From the NCBI GenBank assembly GCA_010030205.1, contig RGQD01000005.1:1-42305 (forward strand): a stretch of DNA of 42,305 bases, in the 5' to 3' direction. Shown here in pieces: positions 29,854 to 37,509 of the stretch. A program made the translations under genes and the position numbers. The number at the start of each line of letters is the position of its first letter. Position 1 is the first letter of the stretch. This stretch comes from Betaproteobacteria bacterium (GTDB taxonomy: Bacteria; Pseudomonadota; Gammaproteobacteria; Burkholderiales; Burkholderiaceae_C). Below the pieces are notes generated by a model. The model had not been told where the DNA came from, made no database searches, and worked only from the letters and a program-made list of their open reading frames with translations.

Positions 29854-31800
29854 TTGCTGACGACCTTTCCCCGCCTGATGCTTGACCATGCGCGCCAACG
29901 ACCCGACGCGGCGGCACTGCGTGAAAAAGAATACGGCATCTGGCAAACCACCAGTTGGTCGAAATTGGCCAGTCTGGTGCGCGACCTGGCCTGCGGCATG
30001 GCCGAGGCCGGCTTGGTCGCGGGTCAACATGTCATCGTGGTGGGCGACAACCGGCCGCGCCTGTATGCCAGCATGCTGGCTGTGCAATCGCTGGGTGCGG
30101 TGCCAGTGCCGCTGTACCAGGATGCGGCGAGCAGCGAATTCGTCTTTCCGATCAACAACGCCGAGGTGGTATTCGCGGTGGTCGAAAACCAGGAGCAGGT
30201 CGACAAACTGCTCGAGATCCGGGACCAATGCCCACGGCTGGCGCGCATCTGGTTCGACGACCCACGTGGCTTGCGCAAGTACGACCAGCCAGGGCTGGGG
30301 GCGATCGATGCATTGATCGAAGCAGGTGCGGCACGCAGTCATCGTGACCCCGGCTTCTTCGACACCGAAGTGGCCAAACGCAGGCCCGATGATGTGGCGG
30401 CGATGTTCTTCACTTCGGGTACCACCGGCAATCCAAAAGGCGTCGTGCACACACATGGATCGCTGCTCGACAGAGCCCAGGCCGGCAAGGACTTCGACCG
30501 CTTGACCGAGCGCGAAGAGGTGCTGGCCTACATGCCTTTGGCCTGGATCGGCCAGAACATCTTCAGCTATGCACAGTGGCTGGCCTGCGGCTACATCGTC
30601 AACTGCCCCGAATCAGCAGCCACCGTCACGATAGACCTCAAAGAGGTCGGCCCGACCTATTACTTTGCGCCGCCGCGCATCTTCGAGGGCCTGCTGACGA
30701 CGGTGATGATCCGGATGGAGGACGCCTCGAGTCTCAAGCGCTGGTTGTTCCAGCGCTGCATGACCTTGGCCCGGCGCGTCGGCCCGGCACGGCTGGATGG
30801 CAAGCCGGTCTCGTGGATCGACCGCCTGAAGTGGCGCCTGGGAGATCTGGCGATCTACGGCCCGCTGCGCAACAGCCTGGGTTTCAGCCGTGTGCGAGTG
30901 GCCTACACCGCAGGCGAGGCGATAGGACCCGACCTGTTCAGCTTCTTCCGCTCGATAGGCGTCAACCTCAAGCAACTCTACGGCTCGACCGAGACCGCCG
31001 TGTTCGTCTGCCTGCAGCCCGACCACGAGGCACGATCTGACACCGTCGGGGTGCCGATCGCCGGGGTGCAGATCAAGCTGGCTGACAGCGGCGAGATCCT
31101 GATCAAGAGCCCGGGTCTGCTCAAGGAATACTACAAGAACCCGGACGCCACTGCCGAGGCCTTGACGCCCGACGGCTGGTACCACAGCGGAGACGCCGGA
31201 TTCCTGGACGCCGATGGACACCTGAAGATCATCGACCGCCACAAGGACGTTGGTCGCCTCAAAGGCGGACCGCACGACGGCGCGATGTTCGCGCCCAAAT
31301 ATGTCGAGAACAAGCTCAAATTCTTCCCGTACATCAAGGAGGCGGTGGCCTTTGGCGACCAGCGCAGCGTGGTCTGCGCCTTCGTCAACATCGATGTCGA
31401 AGCCGTCGGCAACTGGGCCGAGCGCCGAAACCTCGCCTACGCAGGCTACGCCGACCTGGCGCAAAGGCCAGAGGTCTACGAGCTGATCCGCGATTGCGTG
31501 GAACAAGTCAACGCTGACCTGGCGATGGACGACATGCTCGCCGGCAGCCAGATCAGCCGCTTCCTGGTGCTGCACAAGGAACTCGACGCCGACGACGGCG
31601 AAATGACGCGCACCCGCAAGGTCAAACGCGGCGCGATCTTCGAGAAGTACCAAGTCCTGGTCGACGCGCTGTACGCTGGGAAAACCGAGCAATTCATCGA
31701 GACAGCGGTCAAATTCGAGGACGGACGCTCGGGCAGTGTCTCGGCCACTTTGAGGATAGGCGATGCCAAGACCCTGCCCGCGCTGAAGAAAGCCGCCTGA
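29854..31800 (+). CDS. AMP-binding acyl-CoA ligase (long-chain-type)
   Basis: 648-residue adenylate-forming enzyme that activates a carboxylic acid to its CoA thioester using ATP. The A3 motif is FFTSGTTGNPKGVVHTH (about residues 188-204), A5 is LYGSTETAV, and WYHSGDAGFLD and DRHKDVGRLKGG are the A7/A8 region; the catalytic lysine region is TRTRKVKRG. The start is TTG at 29854, supported by AAGGAG five bases upstream. First gene of the transporter cluster; livG begins one base after its stop. The coupling to a LivFGHMK-type transporter suggests it activates the imported substrate; fatty, dicarboxylic or aromatic acids cannot be told apart from sequence. Confidence 0.9.
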   Translation: MLTTFPRLMLDHARQRPDAAALREKEYGIWQTTSWSKLASLVRDLACGMAEAGLVAGQHVIVVGDNRPRLYASMLAVQSLGAVPVPLYQDAASSEFVFPINNAEVVFAVVENQEQVDKLLEIRDQCPRLARIWFDDPRGLRKYDQPGLGAIDALIEAGAARSHRDPGFFDTEVAKRRPDDVAAMFFTSGTTGNPKGVVHTHGSLLDRAQAGKDFDRLTEREEVLAYMPLAWIGQNIFSYAQWLACGYIVNCPESAATVTIDLKEVGPTYYFAPPRIFEGLLTTVMIRMEDASSLKRWLFQRCMTLARRVGPARLDGKPVSWIDRLKWRLGDLAIYGPLRNSLGFSRVRVAYTAGEAIGPDLFSFFRSIGVNLKQLYGSTETAVFVCLQPDHEARSDTVGVPIAGVQIKLADSGEILIKSPGLLKEYYKNPDATAEALTPDGWYHSGDAGFLDADGHLKIIDRHKDVGRLKGGPHDGAMFAPKYVENKLKFFPYIKEAVAFGDQRSVVCAFVNIDVEAVGNWAERRNLAYAGYADLAQRPEVYELIRDCVEQVNADLAMDDMLAGSQISRFLVLHKELDADDGEMTRTRKVKRGAIFEKYQVLVDALYAGKTEQFIETAVKFEDGRSGSVSATLRIGDAKTLPALKKAA

Positions 31801-31801
31801 C

Positions 31802-32623
31802 ATGGCCAACGAAGCGAACAGCCAAGCCTCTGGCGACGTCATCCTCGACGTCAAGAACATCTCGCTGAGCTTTGGCGGGGTCAAGGCGCTGACTGACATC
31901 AGCTTCAACGTACGCGAGCACGAGATCCGCGCCATCATCGGACCCAACGGCGCGGGCAAGAGTTCGATGCTCAACTGCATCAACGGCGTCTACACGCCGC
32001 AACAGGGCGCGATCACCTTCCGCGGCCAGACCTTCAGCCACATGAGCAGCCGCCAGGTTGCCGAGATGGGCGTGGCCCGCACCTTCCAGAATCTGGCGCT
32101 GTTCAAAGGCATGAACGTGATCGACAACATCATGTCGGGGCGCAATCTGAAGATGAAAAGCAACCTGTTCCTGCAGGCCTTCCGTGATCCATTCGGCATC
32201 GGCCCGGCAGCGCGCGAAGAAGCTGCTCACCGCGAGTTCGTCGAGCACATCATCGACTTTCTCGAGATCCAGGCCCACCGCAAGACGCTGGTCGGCCGCC
32301 TCCCCTACGGCCTGCAAAAGCGCGTCGACTTGGGGCGCGCGCTGGCGATGGAGCCCAGCGTGCTGTTGCTGGATGAGCCGATGGCGGGGATGAACGTTGA
32401 GGAGAAGCAGGACATGTGCCGCTTCGTGCTGGAGGTCAACGAGGAGTTCGCGACCACCATCGTGCTGATCGAGCACGACATGGGCGTACGGCACCCCGGA
32501 CGAGGTGCGCAACAACGAGGACGTGATCAGTGCCTACCTCGGCACGTCTCACTGACATGGCCCACCCCCTACGCGCTTCGTGCGCCCCCTCTCAAGCAAA
32601 TGTGGCTTTGCCACTTTGCTTGA
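31802..32623 (+). CDS. livG: LivG-type ABC ATPase with frameshifted C-terminus
   Basis: ATP-binding subunit of a branched-chain-amino-acid-type (HAAT) importer. Walker A GPNGAGKSS (about residues 48-56), Q-loop FQNLALF, signature-like LPYGLQKRVDLGRALAMEP, Walker B LLLDEP and switch IEHD are all present. After EHDMGV the expected VMDISDRVVVLDYGKKIGD is missing. The next bases read GTPDEVRNNEDVISAYLGTSH-stop in another frame (stop at 32553-32555). So about 56 nt seem to be deleted near 32488 and the ORF as read ends in 34 unrelated residues at 32623. Either an assembly error or a true mutation; the nucleotide-binding core is intact. Confidence 0.88.
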   Translation: MANEANSQASGDVILDVKNISLSFGGVKALTDISFNVREHEIRAIIGPNGAGKSSMLNCINGVYTPQQGAITFRGQTFSHMSSRQVAEMGVARTFQNLALFKGMNVIDNIMSGRNLKMKSNLFLQAFRDPFGIGPAAREEAAHREFVEHIIDFLEIQAHRKTLVGRLPYGLQKRVDLGRALAMEPSVLLLDEPMAGMNVEEKQDMCRFVLEVNEEFATTIVLIEHDMGVRHPGRGAQQRGRDQCLPRHVSLTWPTPYALRAPPLKQMWLCHFA

Positions 32624-32764
32624 TCCCCACGGGGGGCGGCCGGCTTCGGCCGGCCTTGGGGCGCTCAAGAGGGCGCCGCCAGCGGCCCGGCAAAACCGGT
32701 TCTGCGCTGCTCGCCTGGTTTGTTCAACACCATATCGGCACGCCGGATTGCTGAGACTATTGCC
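32556..32764. repeat. livG-livH spacer with hairpin repeats
   Basis: About 200 bp without a gene. It holds a long stem TCAAGCAAA-t-GTGGC-ttt-GCCAC-TTTGCTTGA (32592-32623) and a perfect stem GGCCGGC-TTCG-GCCGGCC with a UUCG-type loop (32638-32655). The tail GGCAAAACCGGTTCTGCGCTGC...GGTTTGTT resembles the end of the livM-SBP spacer. It looks like a dispersed intergenic repeat of the REP/BIME kind. Confidence 0.55.
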
Positions 32765-33694
32765 ATGGGATTTTTCCTGGAAACACTGTTTGGCGGCCTG
32801 ATGGCCGGCATGCTCTATTCGCTGATCGCGCTGGGTTTCGTGCTGATCTACAAGGCCTCGGGCGTGTTCAATTTCGCCCAGGGCGCGATGGTGCTGTTCG
32901 CCGCGCTGGCGATGGCGCGCTTCGCCGAATGGGGGCCAAAGTACCTGGGGTTTTCCAACCACCTGCTGGCGATCGCGTTGGCCTTCTTGGGCGCGATGGC
33001 GGTGATGGTCGTGGTGGCTTGGTTGATAGAGCGCCTGGTGCTGGGGAAATTGGTCAACCAGGAGGGCATCACGCTGCTGATGGCCACGTTGGGCATCAGC
33101 TACTTCATGGACGGCTTTGGCCAGACCCTGTTCGGCAGCGACATCTACAAGATCGACATCGGCATGCCCAAGGACCCGATCTTCGTGCTTGAAAGCCTCT
33201 TTCCAGGTGGCGTGCTGATCAACAAGGAAGACCTCTACGCCGCGCTGATCGCTGCAGTGCTGGTGGCTGCCCTCAGCGTCTTCTTCCAGAAGACCAGCAC
33301 CGGTCGTGCCTTGCGCGCGGTGGCCGACGACCACCAGGCCGCGCAGTCCATCGGCATCCCATTGCGCAGGATCTGGGTGATCGTCTGGAGTGTGGCGGGC
33401 TTTGCCGCGTTGGTGGCCGGAATGATCTGGGGGTCGAAATTGGGCGTGCAGTTCTCGCTCAGCCAGGTGGCGTTGAAGGCGCTGCCGGTCGTGATCCTGG
33501 GCGGGCTGACCTCGGTGCCGGGCGCCATCCTCGGTGGCTTGATCATCGGCGTGGGCGAGAAGCTGTCCGAGGTTTACATCGGCCCGATGCTGGGCGGTGG
33601 GATCGAGATCTGGTTCGCCTACGTGCTGGCGCTGCTGGTGCTGCTGGTCAGGCCGCAAGGCTTGTTCGGCGAAAAGATCATCGACCGCGTCTGA
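32765..33694 (+). CDS. livH: LivH-type ABC transporter permease
   Basis: Inner-membrane permease of the HAAT importer. From ATG 32765 (MGFFLETLFGGLMAGMLYSLIALG) it is 309 residues with about eight hydrophobic segments. Landmarks: IYKASGVFNFAQGAMVL near the N-terminus, GRALRAVADDHQAAQSIGIPLRRIW (EAA-like cytoplasmic loop) and VILGGLTSVPGAILGGLIIGVGEKL. The ORF track starts earlier (32720) within the repeat spacer; the inner ATG fits the family. Confidence 0.93.
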   Translation: MGFFLETLFGGLMAGMLYSLIALGFVLIYKASGVFNFAQGAMVLFAALAMARFAEWGPKYLGFSNHLLAIALAFLGAMAVMVVVAWLIERLVLGKLVNQEGITLLMATLGISYFMDGFGQTLFGSDIYKIDIGMPKDPIFVLESLFPGGVLINKEDLYAALIAAVLVAALSVFFQKTSTGRALRAVADDHQAAQSIGIPLRRIWVIVWSVAGFAALVAGMIWGSKLGVQFSLSQVALKALPVVILGGLTSVPGAILGGLIIGVGEKLSEVYIGPMLGGGIEIWFAYVLALLVLLVRPQGLFGEKIIDRV

Positions 33695-33711
33695 TCGGCC
33701 AAGGAAACAAC

Positions 33712-34776
33712 ATGCTCTATCGTGAGAACGGCCAATTCAAGACCAGCTACCGTGCTGACCAGCAGATCTTTCCGATCTTGCAGGACCGCGTGCTGATCTT
33801 GGCGCTGGTGGCGCTGGCCTTCATCGCAGTGCCTTTTCTAGCCAGTGAGTACACCTTTCGCGCGGTACTGATCCCGTTCCTGATCCTGTCGCTCGCCGCA
33901 CTGGGCCTGAATGTGCTGGTGGGCTACTGCGGCCAGATTTCGCTGGGAACCGGCGCCTTCATGGCGATCGGCGCTTATGGCGCTTACAACTTTTTCGTCC
34001 GGGTACCCGGCATGCCGCTGATCGCCGCACTGCTGTTGGGCGGCGCCTGCTCGACGACGGTCGGCGTGCTGTTCGGCCTACCGTCGCTGCGCATCAAGGG
34101 CTTGTACCTGGCAGTGGCCACCTTGGCGGCGCAGTTCTTCACCGACTGGGCCTTCTTGCGCATACGCTGGTTCACCAACGATTCGTCGTCGGGTTCGGTC
34201 AGCGTCGCAGGTCTGAATGTACTGGGTTGGCCGATCGAGACGCCGGTGCAGAAATACCTGTTCTGCTTAGGCTTCGTCTGCGTGTTTGCGCTGCTGGCCA
34301 AGAATCTGGTGCGCGGCAACATCGGCCGCGAATGGATGGCGATTCGCGACATGGACGTGGCTGCAGCGGTGATCGGCATCCGGCCAGTGTATGCAAAGCT
34401 CACCGCTTTCGCTGTCAGTTCCTTCATCGTCGGCGTGGCCGGCGCACTGTGGGGCTTCGTGCACCTCGGTTCCTGGGAGCCGGCGGCGTTCTCGGTCGAC
34501 CGATCGTTCCAACTTCTGTTCATGGTGATCATCGGCGGGCTGGGGTCGATCGCTGGCAGCTTTTTCGGCGCGGCCTTCATCGTCTTGCTGCCTATCCTGC
34601 TCGACGCGCTACCCTCGATGATGGGAATACCGATCGACACGGCGCTGGCAGCGCACCTGACCTACATGATTTTCGGCGCGCTGATTGTTTTCTTTTTGAT
34701 CGTCGAGCCGCACGGCATCGCCCGACTTTGGGCCACCGGGCGCGAGAAGCTGCGGCTGTGGCCATTTCCACATTGA
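33712..34776 (+). CDS. livM: LivM-type ABC transporter permease
   Basis: Second permease of the importer; 354 residues, about ten hydrophobic segments. Landmarks are LNVLVGYCGQISLGTGAFMAIGAYGAY, GLPSLRIKGLYLAVATLAAQFF, GREWMAIRDMDVAAAVIGI (EAA-like loop) and MVIIGGLGSIAGSFFGAAF. The hydrophilic first 25 residues (MLYRENGQFKTSYRADQQIF) are typical of this LivM subgroup. The ATG at 33712 has AAGGAAAC upstream and lies 17 bp after livH. Confidence 0.94.
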   Translation: MLYRENGQFKTSYRADQQIFPILQDRVLILALVALAFIAVPFLASEYTFRAVLIPFLILSLAALGLNVLVGYCGQISLGTGAFMAIGAYGAYNFFVRVPGMPLIAALLLGGACSTTVGVLFGLPSLRIKGLYLAVATLAAQFFTDWAFLRIRWFTNDSSSGSVSVAGLNVLGWPIETPVQKYLFCLGFVCVFALLAKNLVRGNIGREWMAIRDMDVAAAVIGIRPVYAKLTAFAVSSFIVGVAGALWGFVHLGSWEPAAFSVDRSFQLLFMVIIGGLGSIAGSFFGAAFIVLLPILLDALPSMMGIPIDTALAAHLTYMIFGALIVFFLIVEPHGIARLWATGREKLRLWPFPH

Positions 34777-34869
34777 CTCGACCCACCCCCGGCAGCGCTT
34801 GCGGAACGGCGAACCCGGTTCCGCAGCAGTTGCTGGTTTTGTTCCATTGACCCACTCTTGGAGGTAGAC
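34777..34869. repeat. livM-SBP spacer with hairpin
   Basis: Contains TGCGGAAC-N10-GTTCCGCA (34800-34825), an 8-bp stem, followed by GCAGTTGCTGGTTTTGTT. This could act as an attenuator or mRNA-stabilising hairpin between permease and binding-protein genes. The tail is similar to that of the livG-livH spacer. A strong GGAGG for the next gene lies at the end. Confidence 0.5.
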
Positions 34870-36207
34870 ATGACATTCAAATCAATTGTTCTCAGCGCTG
34901 CGGTATTGGCCGCCAGTCTGAGCGCCTTGCTGGTCACGCCAGCCATTGCACAGGCGCAGGCCAAAGAGCAGTACTTTCCGCTGCTGGTCTACCGCACCGG
35001 CCCTTATGCGCCCAACGGCACACCCTGGGCCAACGGCAAGCAGGACTACCTCAAGCTGGTCAACGCCCGCGACGGCGGCATCAACGGGGTCAAAATCAGC
35101 TTCGAGGAATGCGAGACCGGCTACGCCACGGACAAAGGCGTCGAATGCTACGAGCGATTGAAGAGCAAAGGCGCCAGCTTGTTCGACCCACAGGCCACTG
35201 GCATCACCTTCGCGCTGACCGACAAGGTGGCTGTCGACAAGGTGCCGCTGATCACTGTGGGCTACGGGTTGGCGGCCTCGCAGGATGGCGGCGTCTTCAA
35301 GTGGAATTTCCCGATTCTGGGCAGCTACTGGACCGGTGCAGATGTGCTGGTCCAGCATATCGGCAAGAAGGAAGGCGGGCTGGACAAGCTCAAGGGCAAG
35401 AAGATCGCGCTGGTCTACCACGACAGTCCGTTCGGCAAGGAACCCATGCCGCTGCTGGAAGAGCGAGCGCGAACCCACGGTTTCGAGTTGTTGAAGATCC
35501 CGGTCACCGCGCCAGGGGTAGAGCAGAAGTCGGCCTGGCTGCAGGTGCGCCAGCAAAAACCCGACTATGTGCTGTTGTGGGGATGGGGCGTGATGAACTC
35601 CACTGCGCTGAAAGAGGCGCAGGCCACGGGCTACCCGCGCGACAAGATGTACGGCGTCTGGTGGGCCGGCGCCGAACCTGATGTCAAGGATGTCGGCGAG
35701 GGCGCCAAAGGCTACAACGCGCTGGCACTGCAGCACGGCGCCGACCGCAATGCCAAGGTCGTGCAAGACATCCTCAAGCTCGTCCACGACAAGGGGCAGG
35801 GCACAGGCCCGAAGGACGAAGTGGGCACGGTGCTCTACATGCGAGGCCTGATCATCCAGATGCTCGGTGTCGAGGCCGTGCGGCGCGCCCAGGAGCGCTT
35901 CGGCAAGGGCAAGGTGATGACCGGCGAACAAGTTCGCTGGGGACTGGAAAACCTGGCGCTGGACCAGAAAAAACTTGACGCACTGGGCTTCGCAGGTGTG
36001 ATGCGTCCTGTCAGCACCTCGTGCATGGACCACATGGGGTCGTCGTGGGCGCGGGTCCACACCTGGGACGGCAGCAAATGGGGCTTCAGCTCTGACTGGT
36101 ACCAGGCTGACGAGCAGATCCTCAAGCCGATGATCAAGGCAGCGGCCGACAAGTACGCCAGCGAAAAGAAAATGACGCGCCGCACGCCAGCGGATTGCCA
36201 GTCCTGA
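34870..36207 (+). CDS. Periplasmic substrate-binding protein, LivK-like
   Basis: Solute receptor of the importer. From ATG 34870 (MTFKSIVLSAAVLAAS), preceded by GGAGG at five bases, it has 445 residues and a signal peptide cut near AIAQAQA-KEQ. The type I periplasmic-binding fold shows LVYRTGPYAPNGTPWANGKQDYLKLVN, GKKIALVYHDSPFGKEPMPLLEERA and PDYVLLWGWGVMNSTALKEA. It is longer than classical LivK/LivJ (about 345-350 residues), as is usual for this subgroup. The substrate is unknown; the neighbouring CoA ligases argue for a carboxylic acid and not necessarily an amino acid. Confidence 0.92.
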   Translation: MTFKSIVLSAAVLAASLSALLVTPAIAQAQAKEQYFPLLVYRTGPYAPNGTPWANGKQDYLKLVNARDGGINGVKISFEECETGYATDKGVECYERLKSKGASLFDPQATGITFALTDKVAVDKVPLITVGYGLAASQDGGVFKWNFPILGSYWTGADVLVQHIGKKEGGLDKLKGKKIALVYHDSPFGKEPMPLLEERARTHGFELLKIPVTAPGVEQKSAWLQVRQQKPDYVLLWGWGVMNSTALKEAQATGYPRDKMYGVWWAGAEPDVKDVGEGAKGYNALALQHGADRNAKVVQDILKLVHDKGQGTGPKDEVGTVLYMRGLIIQMLGVEAVRRAQERFGKGKVMTGEQVRWGLENLALDQKKLDALGFAGVMRPVSTSCMDHMGSSWARVHTWDGSKWGFSSDWYQADEQILKPMIKAAADKYASEKKMTRRTPADCQS

Positions 36208-36372
36208 TCGGCGCTGCCAACCAAGACTGGCGTTGCCAGGTCCGTTCGGCATCCACCCCTTCCCGCCAAGCGGGAGGGGTCTGCAGCAACCCCACCCAGC
36301 GGGGCGGGCTCCTGGCGGAGCCCTAGTGCAAACACCGCGCGCGGTGCTTGCACGAGTCAAAGGACATCCCCG
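36208..36372. repeat. SBP-livF spacer with three consecutive hairpins
   Basis: Three stems in a row: CCCCTTCCCGC-CAA-GCGGGAGGGG (36256-36279), GGGCTCC-TGGC-GGAGCCC (36306-36323) and GTGCAAaCACCGC-GC-GCGGTGcTTGCAC (36326-36353, one A-C mismatch). No T tract follows the last one. AAGGA for livF lies right after. Probably a mosaic intergenic repeat that may protect the abundant upstream SBP mRNA. Confidence 0.6.
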
Positions 36373-37185
36373 ATGAGCACACCGAACATCCTTCTCAACG
36401 TCAACGGCATCGAGGTCATCTACAACCATGTGATCCTGGTGCTCAAGGGCGTGTCGCTGAACGTGCCCGAAGGCAAGGTGGTGGCGTTGCTCGGCGGCAA
36501 CGGCGCGGGCAAGACCACCACGCTGCGTGCGGTGAGCAACCTGCTGCGCGCCGAGCGTGGCGATGTCACCAAGGGCAGCATCGAGTTGCGCGGCGAGCGT
36601 ATCGAGCAGCTCAGCCCGGCGCAGATGGTGGACCGCGGCGTGATCCAGGTGATGGAGGGCCGGCACTGCTTTGCCCACCTCACGATCGAGGAGAACCTGA
36701 TGACCGGCGCCTACACCCGCAAGGACGGCAAGGCCTCGGTGGCGGCGACGCTTGACAAGGTCTACAACTACTTTCCGCGCCTGAAACTGCGGCGCAGCAG
36801 CCAGGCCGCCTACACCTCGGGTGGTGAACAACAGATGTGCGCGATCGGCCGGGCACTGATGGCCAATCCCAAGATGGTGCTGCTGGACGAGCCCAGCATG
36901 GGCCTGGCGCCGCAGATCGTCGAGGAGGTGTTCGAGATCGTCAAGGACTTGAACACCAAGGAGCAAGTCACCTTCCTGCTGGCCGAGCAAAACACCAATA
37001 TCGCGCTGCGTTATGCAGACTACGGCTACATCCTCGAGAACGGCCGCATCGTGCTGGACGGCGTCGCCAAGGACCTGCGCGAGAACGAAGACGTCAAGGA
37101 GTTCTACCTCGGGATGGGCGGCGGAGATCGAAAGAGCTTCAAGGACGTCAAGAGCTACAAGCGCCGCAAGCGTTGGCTCGCATGA
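36373..37185 (+). CDS. livF: LivF-type ABC ATPase
   Basis: Second ATPase of the importer; 270 residues. Walker A GGNGAGKTT, Q-loop QVMEGRHCF, signature YTSGGEQQMCAIGRALMANP, Walker B MVLLDEPSMGLAP and switch region LLAEQNTN. The C-terminus has a basic extension (SFKDVKSYKRRKRWLA) beyond the usual LivF end. Unlike livG it is intact. The ATG has AAGGA eight bases upstream. Confidence 0.94.
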   Translation: MSTPNILLNVNGIEVIYNHVILVLKGVSLNVPEGKVVALLGGNGAGKTTTLRAVSNLLRAERGDVTKGSIELRGERIEQLSPAQMVDRGVIQVMEGRHCFAHLTIEENLMTGAYTRKDGKASVAATLDKVYNYFPRLKLRRSSQAAYTSGGEQQMCAIGRALMANPKMVLLDEPSMGLAPQIVEEVFEIVKDLNTKEQVTFLLAEQNTNIALRYADYGYILENGRIVLDGVAKDLRENEDVKEFYLGMGGGDRKSFKDVKSYKRRKRWLA

Positions 37186-37209
37186 CACCCGACGCTGCGG
37201 GGGTCCGCG

Positions 37210-37509
37210 ATGACCGATGACCTGAGTCTTGATGCACAGCCATTCGATGCCGCAGAGGCACTGCAGAAGTTGCAGCGCGGCCTGCGCGACCTGGGGCTGA
37301 CCGAACGCGCGGGCTATTTCGAACGGCGCGGCATCGCGATCGCCCGCGCAGGGATCGATGGCATGACTGTCCTTGCGGCCAGGGTCAAGCGGCCGTCGCG
37401 CGGCAGTCCCGAATGGATCGAACGGGTGCTTCGCAGCAGCGCCGATGCCCGTGATTTCGTCGCTGACTTGAAGAAGCAACTGGCGCAATGGAGCGACCGT
37501 GATGACTGA
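37210..37509 (+). CDS. Hypothetical 99-aa protein
   Basis: Not recognised. A small, probably cytoplasmic, mostly helical protein (FDAAEALQKLQRGLRDLGLTERAGYFERRGIAIARAGIDG... SPEWIERVLRSSADARDFVADLKKQLAQWSDRDD), with no signal peptide, no membrane segment and no cysteine. It starts 24 bp after livF, and its end overlaps the start of the PaaK-like gene, so it belongs to the same operon. Codon use matches the neighbours. A role with the ligase or the transporter ATPases is only a guess. Confidence 0.7.
   Translation: MTDDLSLDAQPFDAAEALQKLQRGLRDLGLTERAGYFERRGIAIARAGIDGMTVLAARVKRPSRGSPEWIERVLRSSADARDFVADLKKQLAQWSDRDD

Noticed and set aside
29837-29860. Seven-codon mini-ORF MLKELPC overlapping the ligase start
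   Set aside because: It includes the Shine-Dalgarno sequence of the ligase gene; its length and content give no evidence of translation or attenuation.
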